NCBI GenBank assembly: GCA_964017125.1
Contig: OZ024908.1
Coordinates: 66,465,440-66,529,439 of the forward strand
Length of the DNA: 64,000 nucleotides
Source of the DNA: Flabesymbios commensalis
Taxonomy: Eukaryota; Annelida; Polychaeta; Terebellida; Flabelligeridae
Direction: 5' to 3'
The notes beneath the pieces were generated by a model. It saw nothing but the letters and a program-made list of their open reading frames with translations, was not told the DNA's origin and ran no database searches. Of this stretch, positions 1 through 12,794 are shown one piece after another. The stretch's first letter is position 1. The number at the start of each line of letters is the position of its first letter. A program made the translations under genes and the position numbers.

Positions 1-205
1 CAATCTGTTTGATCAGCAGGTTGAATCACAGTTATTGAGAATGAAATGTGTATGTAAACATCAAGCATTGCAAATATTTGGTCTCAAGTTGAACAGATAC
101 ATGTAGGAGTGATTTTCACTCACTTGAATTTGTGGGTCGCGAGACACAGCTTCAAGTCGGTGAAAATTCAAATAAGACAACTTAGGGAGGATTAAAAAAC
201 TATGA
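1..205. repeat. Hairpin-bearing MITE remnant (TTAA family 2)
   Basis: The stretch resembles the TTAA-bounded element at 32,487-32,723 and the matching segments at about 12,085-12,295 and 24,700-24,870. It contains an imperfect hairpin in which a CACTTGAATTTGTG arm pairs with a later CTTCAAGTCGGTG arm. The outer end lies off the window. Confidence 0.5.
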
Positions 206-529
206 TCCGTGGTTCATAGTTTGTGAGGAGGGAAGTAAAATGGTTAATGCGGAGCTGTATTAGATGGAGTCTAGATCAAGTACATGCCTGTCGATCCAGA
301 CACAGGTTTCTAATCCACTTAGTGATATGGCGATCAGATCCTCTCTATTAGGCTGATTCTTAAAACCATATATCAATTCAAACTCATGAGTTTAGTTCAT
401 TTGGCGATGTGTTTGTAATTGGAGTTATCTTATGACATAATGTTCTACATTTCATTTATGAACTCGTAAATGCCAAAAAATAATATAATCTGGTCGTATC
501 TGAGCTCCTATCTCCGAGCATTTAGGCGC

Positions 530-580
530 TATAGAAGTTACCGAATTGAATTGAATTTGAATTGAATTGTATATAATTCC
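530..580 (+). repeat. Probable LINE 3' end with AATTGA-type tail
   Basis: The words GGCGCTATAGAAGTTACCG are followed by repeated GAATTGAATT units. This is the usual look of the 3' end and tail of CR1/L2-group LINEs. The same stretch is found in unit B near 12,612-12,665. No coding remnant is attached. Confidence 0.5.
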
Positions 581-696
581 TTTATTTCAAATAAAAAAAT
601 ATCTTCACGTGAAAATTAAGTAAATTATCTGGATGTTAAGAGATCATTTGTAATTATTGTGCGGCCAACTCTCTGAATTTCAACGTCACATATGAC

Positions 697-880
697 GGGG
701 CCCTGTTGCAGTGGTTACACCGCAGGCATGTCACGCTGTGGTATTTAGGTTTTAAAGAAACTAAATATTTACTACTTGCTCACTCGTAAATATTCGGTAT
801 TAAGGATATCCTGAATTACCGGGAGGTAGTGTGCTCGGCATCAGACTCCCAGGACTAAAATTTCGAATACCATTCATTTA
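697..880 (+). mobile_element. Old diverged copy of the dimeric tRNA SINE
   Basis: The order of elements matches the full SINE at 61,722-62,033: a first tRNA-like part (GGGGCCCTGTTGCAGTGG), a linker with AAAGAAAC, a second tRNA-like part (GGGAGGTAGTGTGCTCGG) and a box-B-like TTTCGAATACC. Many substitutions make it an old copy. The same insertion is present in unit B (about 12,795-12,965), so it predates the A/B duplication. Confidence 0.6.
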
Positions 881-1104
881 TTTATTAATTCATCATAAAA
901 TCAATAATTGCTCCAGCCATTCCAGTTTGAATGAAAAAAAAACCTTACCGAAGTGTAAATGATGCACCTGGATTTTGGAATTATTTATTGAACTAAGTTT
1001 TGAATAATCAAATCTATGTTGCTTGCAATATTTTTTTTGGAAATACAGACTGATAAATAAAATTAAAAGAATAGGGTTTTAGGCCACCTTTGTGCACATT
1101 TTAT

Positions 1105-1403
1105 ATAGATCGAAAATGAAATGAAAATGAAATAAATCGGTCTAAGGCCACTTTTTTGCACATACAGGCTGAATTGGGCCAGGAGAACCTCCTGAGGATA
1201 GTGAGATGAGTGAAATGACCCTGCCTTCCGGACACAAGATTCGAAATTTAAACCCTGGAGGTCTTAGGCCGAGCACGCTACCTTACGGTCACGGAGGCTC
1301 TCCTTAATACGAGTAGATGGGGAAGAAACATTTTTGTTTCTTTCAAACCACGAACTCGAGCGTGAAAGCTGGCGGTACTAACCACTACCCTAGGCCCCCA
1401 CCC
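1105..1403 (-). mobile_element. Dimeric tRNA SINE nested in an older SINE
   Basis: Read on the minus strand, this runs from a CCTAGGGT start through a tRNA-like head, an AAACAAAAATG linker, a second tRNA-like part with box-B-like TTCGAAAT, then GGCCCAATTCAGCCTGTATG and an A-rich tail with ATTTC units at about 1,105-1,130. Length is close to the full element at 61,722-62,033. It sits in the 3' region of another SINE. Confidence 0.65.
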
Positions 1404-1596
1404 GTAGGCTAAACCAGACCAGGAAAAACTGAAGATGGTGAGATGACACAGGATTCGAAATTCGAACCTTGACGTTCTGAGGCCGAGCACGCTACTTCTC
1501 GAAGGTTCCCCACAATATTAAAACTTCACGAGTGAGAGGGGCAGACACATTTTGTTCTTTTTTATCTTGAAGGCCAGAGCGGGGCTCAAACCTGCG

Positions 1597-1825
1597 GAAA
1601 CAAAAAAATGTTTCTTCCCCATCCACGTGTGAAAGTCAGTATTGTGGGGAGCCTCCGTGACCGAGAGATAGCGTGCTCGGCCTCAGACCGCCAGGGCTCG
1701 AATTTCGAATCCTGTGTCTGGAGGACAGTGTCATCTCAATCATCTCACCATCCGCAGGAGGTTCTCCTGGCCCAGTTTAGCCTATATGTGCACAAAGGTG
1801 GCCTAAAGCCCGATTCATTTCATTT
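1597..1825 (+). mobile_element. SINE insertion shared by units A and B
   Basis: This is a 229-bp element flanked by a perfect 10-bp direct repeat, CAAACCTGCG, at 1,587-1,596 and 1,826-1,835. It contains the second tRNA-like part of the SINE (GACCGAGAGATAGCGTGCTC, then GGGCTCGAATTTCGAATCC), the conserved 3' body (GTTTAGCCTATATGTGCAC) and a tail of ATTTC units. The first tRNA-like part is absent, so it is 5' truncated. Unit C has the uninterrupted target. Confidence 0.85.
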
Positions 1826-2069
1826 CAAACCTGCGATCTCCGACTTTCCAAACAGGCAGCTTTACCCACCGAATCAAGGAATCCACACTTACGGACGGAT
1901 ACAAAATTTTGTTGTAAGGTTTAATTACAAGAGGTCAATACATGAGAGATCACTCCTTATTCATCTTCTACTCTTGCTGTGGTGGGTAAATCCCGCCATC
2001 CGAATGAAACAATTCATTAGAGATCATACAAAATCTGACATTATTATAATCAAAACTCATTTAAGCATT

Positions 2070-4472
2070 CAATCAACATCAATCAATCAATAAAACTTTT
2101 CCAGCGCCTATATCCTGAGAGGACCGAGCTCAGAGGCGCACAAATCCTTAGCGTGATTATGTGTCATAATCGAGGCCAAAGCAGGTTCGTCAACAGGGAG
2201 CCGGGCTGCTGAGGAGCTAGGGTGGGAAGGCCAGATCAAATAGGTGCGATTTAAGTAAATTCCGTATTAAGGTAATAATTTCCGGAATGTTAAAATTGTT
2301 TCTGCATTAAATATTGGCACAGGCAGGGCGTTCCATAAGGCTTGGCCAGATATAGAGAAAGCTCTTGACCCAGTCTTAGTTTTTATACGAGGAACAACAA
2401 ATCTATTTGAATTTGTGGAGCGTAGATATTTTGAGCATTGCGGACGAACAAGTAAATCAGCCAGATATGTAGGCTGGTTGTCTTTCAGGGTTCGGAAAGT
2501 CATTGTGCATATTTTAAAATGAATGCGAAACCTGACAGGAAGCCAATGTAATCGTTTTAGAATAGGAGTGGAACGACTAAAACGTGGGGCCTTGGTTACC
2601 ACTCTTGCAAGGCAGTTCTGAACTCGTTGTAATCTAGCGATATCCTTTTCTGGTATATTGTAAAACAGTGAGTTGCAATAATTTAAATTGCTCCTGACCA
2701 GTGCCACTGCAATTTGCTTGGCAAGATCTAAGGACAGACGCAAATCACGGATATGATAGAAGCATGCCCTACATGTTTGTGATGTGTGTTTTCGGAAATT
2801 CAAGGTACTGTCGAATACTACATCAAGATTTTTGGCTGATGCAGATGGACTTGTGTCTTGACTTAAAATTGAGCATGGGAAAGAATTTTTCTCGCTGGAG
2901 TTCGGTCCCAATGAGAAGAAATACTGTCTTACTAGGATTACGCTTCAGCTTAGACCCTATCATCCAGGCCGACACGACCATTACACAATGTTGCAAATTC
3001 TCAAAAGATTCCTTAGCGTTGGAAACTGATAGAGACATGTAAATTTGAGTATCATCTGCATAAAGATAGTAGTCTATGTCAAAACTGGAGATGATAGCGC
3101 TGAGCGATGTAGTGTATAGGGTAAAAAGCACTGGTCCCACAGAGTCAGAGCCCTGTTGAACTCCATATGAGAGTATGGCTTTATCTGACAGAGTGCCTTT
3201 AATTTTTACGGATTGGTGCCTATTTTGTAAATAAGAAGAAAACCAAATTTGAGCAAGCCCAGATATTCCATACAAATCTGAAAGTCTATTTGTTAATGTA
3301 GCATGGTCAATGGTGTCGAAAGCGGCCGACAGGTCAAGCAAGGTCAGAGCTGTAACCTCACCCTGGTCCATACTAATAATTATTATATCGTTATGTACTT
3401 TCAGTAGCGTTGATTCTGTAGAATGATGTTTCCTCTAGGCTGATTGTAATGGATTAGATTTTTTATATGAGCTTGCAGCCGATTGGCTACTACCTTTTCT
3501 AAGATTTTGGAAATTAAACTCAAGTTGGATACAGGCCTGTAATGTTTCAGTTTTTTTTAGGAAGATATGTTTTTTAAGTAGTGGCCTTACATGAGTTTCT
3601 TTGAAATTTTGAGGAAATGTACTAGTTTCCATTGAAATGTTAATTATATCAGTGATGGGAGTTATTAATATATCAAGACAATTTTTCAGCACGCTAGTAG
3701 GAATGGGGTCCAGATCACATGATTTTGACGATGAGCTCAAAATAAGCTTCTTAATTTCATCTTCTGATCTAATTTCTGTTTTTTGCACTGATGGAATATT
3801 GTGTACTTTATCCGGAAATTTGGAACGGGTAGTCTCTATTTTTTCAACAAAATATTTAGAGAAATGGTCACAAAGTGATTTTACTGAAGTGAATTCTGGC
3901 AAAGCCGGCGGTGGAATTCTATGCAGAATGCTATTTATTGAGCTCCATAGACGACGGGGATTGTCCGAATTTTCTGAAATTACATCAGCTAAATATTTCG
4001 ATTTAGCTTTTGTCATCATTCTGTTACACTGGTAGCACTGATTATTGTAACGATAACGATCTAGGTGATTGTGTGATAGATCTGCGCCATGTTCGTGCGA
4101 GATTGAGGCGAATGGTTTTAGCCTTCATTATTTCTTGAGTCATCCATGGAGTTGGTTTTCTGGGTAGAGTCTTTGTACTTACAGGAGCGTATTTGTCTAA
4201 AATAGAGCCAAGGACAGAATCATACTGTTAACAGAGAGCTGAGAGTTCTTTCTTTGGTTTCTTTATTATATTTGAATTTAGAATATCTGAATAAAACGAT
4301 TCATTATCAATTTTGTTTATTTTTCGGAACGATTTTTCTTCTTATTCAATTTCGTTTTGCAACCGTTAATCTCTGATATGACCGCGAGATTGTCTGAAAT
4401 ACCTCCTGCCGAAAAAACTGATTTGATAGAATTGGAAGTGCACTTGGTGATTAGCAGATCTAGCCAATGACC
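2070..4472 (-). mobile_element. CR1/L2-like LINE, 5' truncated and broken (unit A)
   Basis: The element is a non-LTR retrotransposon on the minus strand. Translated pieces give a reverse transcriptase with LLDLSAAFDTIDH, a YADDTQIY active-site segment near 3,055, and the C-terminal RLQRVQNCLARVVT and RLHWLPVRFRIHFKI motifs usual in the CR1/L2 group. The pieces lie in different frames (about 4,019-3,435, 3,371-2,823 and 2,911-2,267), so it is inactive. No endonuclease is visible, consistent with 5' truncation. Its 3' end, at the left, has an ATTG-repeat tail. A short direct repeat, AGCATT, flanks it at 2,064-2,069 and 4,473-4,478. Unit C has one copy of that hexamer with no insertion. Clade assignment is from motif memory. 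Confidence 0.85.
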
Positions 4473-4903
4473 AGCATTATTCTGACATTACCCTAAATCT
4501 TCATACAAATTTAAATTTCAAATGCAGCTTGGAAGAATTATAGATAAGCCATCACACGGTACTTCAAATTGATAAAAACGATTATTGTTTTGGTAAAAAT
4601 GTAGTCTCGTTTATAATTCTTTCGAATTGTTGAAAGACAGCTGAGAACTCAGAAGCGCCTACACCCAATGCCGACGTACATTTCGCGCAAACTTCAGTTC
4701 CACTGATATAACATACACATTGACGGAAACAGACGATGATACCACCTTTGATGCAACAGCTCATAAAAGTTATTATTTTACTTAAATTATATCAAAAAAT
4801 ATTTCCAGTGCTATTCTTATATATACTTTATAATTTTTGAAAGAATACCAAAATGTAAGCTGAAACAGAATTTGCACCTCACTAGATGTACAATACCATC
4901 CCA

Positions 4904-4975
4904 TCAGACAGGACACGCTGACCCAAGGCTAGGCCAACATTATCCCAGCATTGGTAAACGTGTCGTGTTTGCTGG
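4904..4975. mobile_element. Palindromic MITE, CCCAGCAAACAC family (degenerate)
   Basis: The right arm, ACGTGTCGTGTTTGCTGG, is close to the family consensus; the left arm is diverged (CAGACAGGACACG). Between them is the family core, with CCAACATTA and CCCAGCATTGG words. An equivalent copy is in unit B at 16,991-17,060. Confidence 0.6.
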
Positions 4976-6102
4976 TGTGCTCATATTAACTTTTTTTGGA
5001 TAAACATGTACCACCGAAATACGGCTCAAATGCTGGATCTGTGAGCTGGTCATTAACTGATGACATATAGATTAAAAAAAGAAGAATGAGCAGTCGGAAA
5101 TAATCTGGAGGCGAAACCGATCAGATTATATTTGATCATGACTGAAGACAAAGGTCCACTTGTGCAATATATTAATTTAATTTAGAAGTGAAATAAATAA
5201 TATTTCATTAACTGCTGTCAGCAATATCAGATTCGACCCTCCATCGTGTCGTGAACCCTCTCACCAAATGCCCCAAATTATTTCATTAGGCCCTACTCAC
5301 TTTCTAATAAGTCACAGGAAGTGACGTGTTGAAGCTTATTCTATCATCACCCAGCTAATCATGCGACTTTGACCCATGTCCAACTCAAATTGTCAATGAC
5401 TGCGCTGAAATTCTTGCTGGATCAATAATCAAAGTGGTAAATCTCTGATTGACAGAGGGTAAATTCAAAGATGTATTTAAAATTGCATGTTACACAATTG
5501 TTAAAAAATAACACTAGATTGCAATGGAATTATTAATGGTAGACCTTATTTCTTTCTCTGGTTCAAATTATGTTTTCAAATCGATTGATAACTTTTTGCA
5601 ATCCAAATACAATCTCACAAGCAGATGTGAACTTCTTATCAAGCAGGCCATTCCACTGATTTTTTTTATAAATTTATTCCATGTGCAACATTTCTTTGAA
5701 ATTCTACGTCTTTTATATATTTTTTATAAATATTATTAATCAAATAAATAGCCTGATCGATTTGCTGAATCACAGATACATAGATAATTTATTTGACGAC
5801 AGGAAGCCTATGCAGACTTATGCGTCATTAAAACTAAACAGTATAAAATATATATCGGTGAAACTCAATAGCCTTGACCTCCAATACTCTCACCGAGCTA
5901 GCTACGTTTTATATAGCTTTGTTTTCACCGAGTAGCCATTTAAACAGTATCCGGTGACGTCCTGTGACGACAGATTAGGCAGACTACAAGCATATTATTT
6001 GTATTTGCTGTAAACTACAACCAGAAATCCATCTGCTACAACGTATATGCCTAGCAGATCTGAATGGCGCGGTAAAGTGATCCATGTCCGCATTTGACAC
6101 TA

Positions 6103-6173
6103 CCCAGCAAGCCCGACGTTGACGGTGGGCCAACATTGAGCATATCTTGGATCGATGTGTCGCGTTCGCTGGG
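6103..6173. mobile_element. Palindromic MITE, CCCAGCAAACAC family
   Basis: A 71-bp inverted-repeat element starts CCCAGCAAGCCCGACG and ends GTCGCGTTCGCTGGG. It is flanked on both sides by TA, a possible 2-bp target duplication. The interior holds GTGGGCCAACATTGAG. Unit B has the same copy at 18,373-18,443, so it predates the duplication. Confidence 0.65.
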
Positions 6174-6288
6174 TAATTTAATTTAGAAGAAATATAATTG
6201 TTTAAATTGACAAAGTTATATATTTCGTTTTTAATTCAATTTTATTATGTCAATAATTAGAAACGTTTGAACATATATGAATGGATGC

Positions 6289-6513
6289 TTAACCCTTTCA
6301 GCGCGGGGACCGTCTTTATACGTCAGCATCTGACGTCTGTAGACGTCAGATTCTGACGTATAAAGACGGTCCACTGGAAGAATAAAAATATTTCTATCGG
6401 CCGTAGGCCCATGACATAGGTATTCAAATAAAGTGGAACGAGCTAACTAAGACATTTATGATGATTTCAAATTAAATCCAGGGTTTGTACAAAATATTTC
6501 AGCGTTGTAAGGT
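6289..6513 (+). mobile_element. TTAA MITE with nested ACGTC palindromes (family 3)
   Basis: It begins with TTAA and CCCTTTCAGCGCGGGGA and continues into a hairpin built from GACGTC and CTGACGTATAAAGACGG words. The body is shared with copies at 28,373-28,591, 41,398-41,705, 49,315-49,545, 53,885-54,085 and 63,532-63,732: GGTATTCAAAT, then AAAGAGCTAACTAAGACAT in most. The right end (ATTTCAGCGTTGTAAGG) is degraded. The CCC end and TTAA target fit piggyBac-like non-autonomous elements. Confidence 0.65.
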
Positions 6514-7766
6514 TTTATATGCATGGTTATCATGCTACAGGAAGATTTCGTAGTGATTGGCATGCCATAAACAAATCCACGAAAACTGATATATTGATCT
6601 AAATCTAATTGATCCTATTTAAAGTTTTAAGCCCATTGACTTGGATCACTTTGCTATCAAAGACAGAGTCTTATTTTGAAACTGAAAACACGTGAGCTGC
6701 TTAGTTTGGTTTGGAATTTTAAACTAGTAGATTCGGTCAATATATTATTTCCCATATATCTAGCTTTTGTTTATCTCTGGTATTTGTGCGGGAATTTTAA
6801 ATAGATCACGACAATACTGTTTAACTGTATTTTAACTAGTATGATGCATATTTTGATTACTCTGTGATTGTTTCAGCACAATAATGTCGTTTGGTCTTAA
6901 GTTAACATAGCATGTAGGCTATATGTCAATTTTCATGTGATTTTACCGAACTAACCCTGTTGTATATAGGCATGTACATATATATTTTATACTGTTCATT
7001 TAATGACACATAAGTCCGCATAAATTTTCCGGCGTTAATAAATATCTATTTAACTTTCACTAGGTACACAATCGTGAATTTGGGTCACTGATTTAGAAAT
7101 GATTCAAATTAAACTAAAAGAAAAAAATCGTGATGTTCGAGTATACTGTTGATCACAGTGAAAATACTATTTTAGATATCCCCAACTATATTAAAAAGTT
7201 GCGAGCTATATAATACGACACGTTATCCCATCATTTCAGGGAAATTCTCTTTATTCGGATAAGTTTTAGAGAGCGGCTGTATTTGTGTCCAGCAGTGCAA
7301 GAATCAACAGGACTGATATATTTTTAATCCGAGTTTCACAAATAGAAGTGCAATTTTTATCACGCTGTCTTTCTTAATCTTCACGTTCCTGTGAAAAGTA
7401 TCAACGTGTAATTTTGTATTTAATGAGAATTTAGGATGGAAAGTAATGTAATGTATTCCGTGGCCGAAGTCACATATTTGGCATGAGAAATGTAAAATGT
7501 AGACTTCAACAGTTAACCCCCGCCCCTCTGCTGAATGCCCACTTAATATTGCTTACTGTTATATACAGCTGGGAATTGCGCAAACAATTCCAGCTTCAAA
7601 TGAAAAGAAAAATGTTTCTATGTATTAGTTTTTTTCAACTGGAAATATTTTATAAACTGCACGGGCATTCACCACAAAGTTTTAATCAAAATCTATGATG
7701 ATTTATTTGGCAATGAAGGCTCCTTGAAGACGTATACACAGGGCCTGTAGAAACATGTGGTAACCC

Positions 7767-8011
7767 TTAACCCTTTAACCGCCGGTGACGCATATCTTCG
7801 GGTTTTTACTTTTTATTAGCACATTAACTACCACCTTTTAAACATGTTTAGGATAAAATATGACGTCAACCAGCAAGATTTGAAAGAGTTGACCTCCATT
7901 TTGTCAAATCTGAATAATTTTCACTCACTTAAAGTTGTGGATCGCGTTAGCGAGACACAACTTCAAGTGGGTAAAAATTCAAATTAAATAATTTGGCGGT
8001 TAAAGGGTTAA
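7767..8011 (-). mobile_element. TTAA MITE, CCCTTTAACCGCC ends (family 1)
   Basis: A 245-bp element has TTAA at both ends (7,767-7,770; 8,008-8,011) and terminal inverted repeats CCCTTTAACCGCC and GGCGGTTAAAGGG. Near the right end is a hairpin of CACTTAAAGTTGTG and CACAACTTCAAGTG arms around a GCGTTAGCG-type loop. In unit C the same TTAA site is occupied by a different MITE (28,373-28,591). Confidence 0.8.
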
Positions 8012-9165
8012 ATCGCTAATTTATAGGATTTGAATGTTCGCCCACTTGAAGGTTGGGATCAAACATTTAACAATCTTGATGTTTATACCCACATTTTCCC
8101 CAATAACGGTAATTTAATCGGCCGATGAACACACGGGTTCAAGCTATATGATGTCGGTACACTGCTGTGAGTGCCTGATTCACTGCAGATTGGATTAATT
8201 AACAGGCCCCAGGGACGCGGGTCCAAGGTAGTACTGTAATATATATAAGCAATTGATTTATTTGGTTAGAAACTTGATGAAAACGTATTTAAAATCATCA
8301 TATACGTTTCCAACAAGCTTCAAACCAAATAAAAAACCACTGAAAATTATAAATATAGTTGTGGTAATGCAAATTCAGGTTTGTCAACATTATGATATAA
8401 AGTTGTGGTTGTTATTGTATAAGATAATATTTATTAACAAAATAAAGTCATGTTTGTTAACAATAAAGAGTAATTATTTTTAACAATATAACGTTATATT
8501 TTTTAACAATCACAAGTTGTGGCTCCTAGCATTGTTAACAATAAACAACATAAAGTGATGTCAATTAACAATATAAAGGTGAAGTTGTTAAGGACATAAC
8601 TTCATGATTGTCATTTATGAGATAGCTTTGACTACAGATTATCACTATCACGAAAATGAATTTGATAAGCAGCGACATACAATACAAAAACATATAATAA
8701 ATATGTAATATCACAGTTGGAGAAAAGCACTTTGCTCGAGTTTCCATAAAATATTTATGGTATGTGTGTGGGTCTCACTTCCAGATGGCACAAATATATC
8801 CATTATACAGTGTCATAGACATGTATTTATGTATTAAATACAGCGAGGTCGGTATGTTGGCTTATACATCGGTAATGTTCGGTCGCACCCTTAGGTTTAC
8901 AATGTAAGATGTATAAACGACTAGTCACAGCAATATAACACAATCCTCACATGGTCGGCGTGGATTTTTCGTGCAGATTTGTAACACAGTACTGTCAATG
9001 GAACCCGTCTGCTCTGTTATATATCTGCATAAACAAAGGACATTGCCCTCTATTTGAGTAAATCCTGGGACCGATCTTGGAATATGTTGTATTGTGAATA
9101 AACAATGTTTTGCATTGTGGATAAACTTATGAAGTGTTATCAAACTCCATAATCTCAAACCAAAT

Positions 9166-10332
<1,167 letters not shown>

Positions 10333-10390
10333 GATAACAGCTATGTGTTATAAATAATCCTAAATAAGAATTCAGATTGAGACTGTAGAC

Positions 10391-10398
10391 TTGTTTAC
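10391..10398 (-). promoter_or_regulatory. Conserved forkhead-binding site, copy A
   Basis: On the gene's strand this reads GTAAACAA, a canonical forkhead motif, beginning 59 bp upstream of the ATG. The same octamer at the same distance is present in copies B and C. Self-regulation or regulation by another Fox protein is inference. Confidence 0.45.
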
Positions 10399-10428
10399 TG
10401 GACGAGCTAGAGCAGATGAATGAACGTG

Positions 10429-10717
10429 CTGAGTGAACCCTAGCACCCGAAGGGTGCTGAGAGTGGGATTAAGGCATTCGAAGCTTGTATGAAAGCTTTC
10501 TCTTAGCCTATCCAAATATTTCATTAGTATATAATACTCATTAGAAAATGTCTGGTTGGCAAGGGAGGCAAGGAACCTGGAAACAGAAGCATTTTAGAAT
10601 TTAATTAATTTTGATGCGCCCTCGGCGAACAGAGGGTCGCGGTGGTCTAAATGAGGTGTTGAATCAGCCGGTAGCTACCCTATATCTCGTGTCTTAACTC
10701 TTGAAGTCTGGATGGAA
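10429..10717. mobile_element. Unclassified insertion in the 5' leader of copy A
   Basis: A 289-bp segment is flanked by a perfect 13-bp direct repeat, ATGAATGAACGTG (10,416-10,428; 10,718-10,730). Unit C has a single copy of the equivalent 13-mer at 31,064-31,076 and no insertion. Near its left end is a small hairpin, AGCACCCGAAGGGTGCT. The 13-bp target duplication fits a retroposon; the body resembles no family I know. A related 97-bp form is at the same site in unit B. Confidence 0.7.
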
Positions 10718-10738
10718 ATGAATGAACGTGACCGTCAA

Positions 10739-10960
10739 CCACATGTTATATACCACCACGTTCTCGTCAAGGCGTCGTCAACTCAGCGTGATTAGACGAG
10801 ATAATCCCTCCCAGTTGATTGTGGGTGATCACGTGGTGGCGGTCATGGCTTAGGTGTGACAGTGGAGTGTGACTTTTAACTCATTAACAGGCGACGTGTT
10901 GTGATTGTTCTTACGTAATATCTTGTCCCGGCTTGTTTAGACCGTTAGGGCCGTGGCGCG
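10739..10960 (-). promoter_or_regulatory. Putative promoter of FoxJ1-like copy A
   Basis: A block of about 220 bp is recognisably conserved upstream of all three genes. On the gene's strand it has a TATATAA motif (10,752-10,746) inside GGTATATAACATGTGG. Further upstream are CACGTG (in A and B only), a palindromic TTACGTAA (10,918-10,911) and a second forkhead-like TAAACAA (10,939-10,933). If the TATA motif is used, the transcript would start about 10,720, at the edge of the leader insertion. Confidence 0.5.
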
Positions 10961-11372
10961 GCATGTCTTAACACTGCTGTAATTGTGAAGTGTGATCAAG
11001 TGTTATGTACTGACAGTTTTTGTGGCGATCCACATTTAGACCTGTTATTTAAACAAAATAGATTTGTAATTATTATTTATTTTGAACAAAATTCTAAATT
11101 TTCTAGTCGTACCTTTTAAAATCAATAACATTTTATAAATGCATGCTATCTACTTCAAGTTAATTGGTTACCCTATGGAAATAAAGTGGTAATGTCATTT
11201 CAGTATCTAAATATAATCAAAATAGTATGCAATTTATATTGAAATGCGGTATATTTACTTAATGAGCATTCTTTAATTTATTCAGGTCATCACACACGCT
11301 CGCACATTTGTATATAAATAGCAGAAATTATAGATGTATTTGTTTTTGAGATGAATCTCCATATAACATTAT

Positions 11373-11610
11373 TTAACTCTTTAATCTCAAAATTAATAAA
11401 TGCTCACCCATTTGAAGTTGTGTCCCGCTAATACGATTCACAACATCAGGTGAGGGGAAATTATTCAGATTTGACAATATAAAGGTCAACTTTTTTGAAA
11501 CCTTGCTGATTGATGTCGCATTTAACATTAACATGTTTGATTGTTGATATTTATTGCGCTAATTAAAAATTAAAATCGAAAATAATCGTGACCAGTGGTT
11601 AAAGGGTTAA
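11373..11610 (+). mobile_element. TTAA MITE, family 1, degenerate (unit A)
   Basis: This 238-bp copy has TTAA at both ends, a worn left end (CTCTTTAATCTC) and a good right end (AGTGGTTAAAGGG). It has the family hairpin with CCATTTGAAGTTGTG and CACAACATCAGGTG arms. Its counterpart in unit B is at 24,044-24,277. Confidence 0.65.
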
Positions 11611-11736
11611 TAAAGATGTGAACAATTCAAATATATTGATAAGGGAAGTAATTCTGCTTCAATGCAAAACCAATATTCAGTAACAGCTTATGTAAGCATT
11701 TTATATTGTGTCTTTGCACAACATAATCTGTACAGA

Positions 11737-11862
11737 TTAACCCTTGTCCTGATAGGCCCGGTTTATACGGTTTCAAGCATGTTTTAGAACAATTAAATAA
11801 AAACATTTTTCGTTATTTAAAGCTGGAAATTGCGTTAGCAATTTCAGCAGGATAAGTGTTAA
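11737..11862 (+). mobile_element. Short TTAA MITE (unit A)
   Basis: A 126-bp segment runs from TTAACCCTTGTCCTGATAGG to AGCAGGATAAGTGTTAA, so TTAA lies at both ends and the termini are an imperfect inverted repeat. Near the right end it has AGCTGGAAATTGCGTTAGCA, a word also found in the hairpin of the MITE at 47,219-47,449. Confidence 0.5.
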
Positions 11863-12794
11863 TTTGCCAAAACTCAGGTATCTCTTCTCATTTACACCCA
11901 TCTCGAGACATACATTTCTGCTCATTTTCCCATGATAATGTGAAATAAAATGGCATAATTTGGGGAAAATCCAAACATAATATCGGGAAAGAAGTTAAGA
12001 ATGTATCAGATGTACATGTATAGAACGCCGTGTCAGGCCTAGACCTACATATATTGACGCTTTAGCGATAAACACGACTTTATATAATACAATCTGTTTT
12101 ATCAGCAGGTTGCATCACACTTATTGAGAATGAAATGTGTATGTATAAACATCAAGAATTGCAAATGTTTGGTCTCAAGTTAAACAGATACATGTCTGAT
12201 TAATTTTCACTCACTTAAATTTGTGGGTCGCAAGACACAGTTCCAAGTCTGTGAAAATAAAAATAAGATAACTTAGGGAGAAAAGGATTAAAAAACTATG
12301 ATCCGTGGTTCATAGAATTTGAAGAGGGAAGTAAATGGTTAATGCGAAGCCGTATTAGATGGAGTCTAGATCAAGTACATTCTTGTCGCTCCAGACACAG
12401 GTTTATAATCCACTTAGTTATATGGGGATCAGATTCTCTCGATTTGGCTGATTCTTAAAACCATTATCAATTCAAACTGATGAGTTTAGTTCATTTGGCG
12501 ATGTGTTTGTAACTGGACTTATCTGATGACATAATGTTCTACATTTCATTTATGAACTCGTAGATGCCAAAAAATATTATATTATGGTCGTATCTGAGCT
12601 CCTATCTCCGATCATTTAGGCGCTATAGAAATTACCGAATTAAATTGAATTTGAATTGAATTGTATATAATTCCTTTATTTCAAATAAAAAAATATCTTC
12701 ACGTGACAATTAAGTGAATTATCTGGATGATAAGAGATCATTTGTAATTATTGTGCAGCCAACTCTCTGAATTTCAACGTCACATATGACGGGG

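Larger units (their letters stand above)
1075..1880 (-). mobile_element. Outer SINE, split by two later SINE insertions
   Basis: A minus-strand SINE is broken into three pieces. Its 3' end lies at about 1,078-1,100 (GGCCACCTTTGTGCACAT), its middle at about 1,404-1,596, and its tRNA-like head at about 1,826-1,880. One SINE of the same strand interrupts the 3' part and one of the opposite strand interrupts the head. In unit C (25,440-25,760) the head is unbroken and has a clean T-arm-like GGTTCGAACCC. This is a three-deep nest of one family. Confidence 0.65.

Noticed and set aside
8253-8483. Frame shared by units A and C downstream of the Fox gene
   Set aside because: It is conserved only because the flanks are recent duplicates. 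Composition is Lys/Ile/Asn-rich as expected of AT-rich non-coding DNA, and it is absent from unit B.
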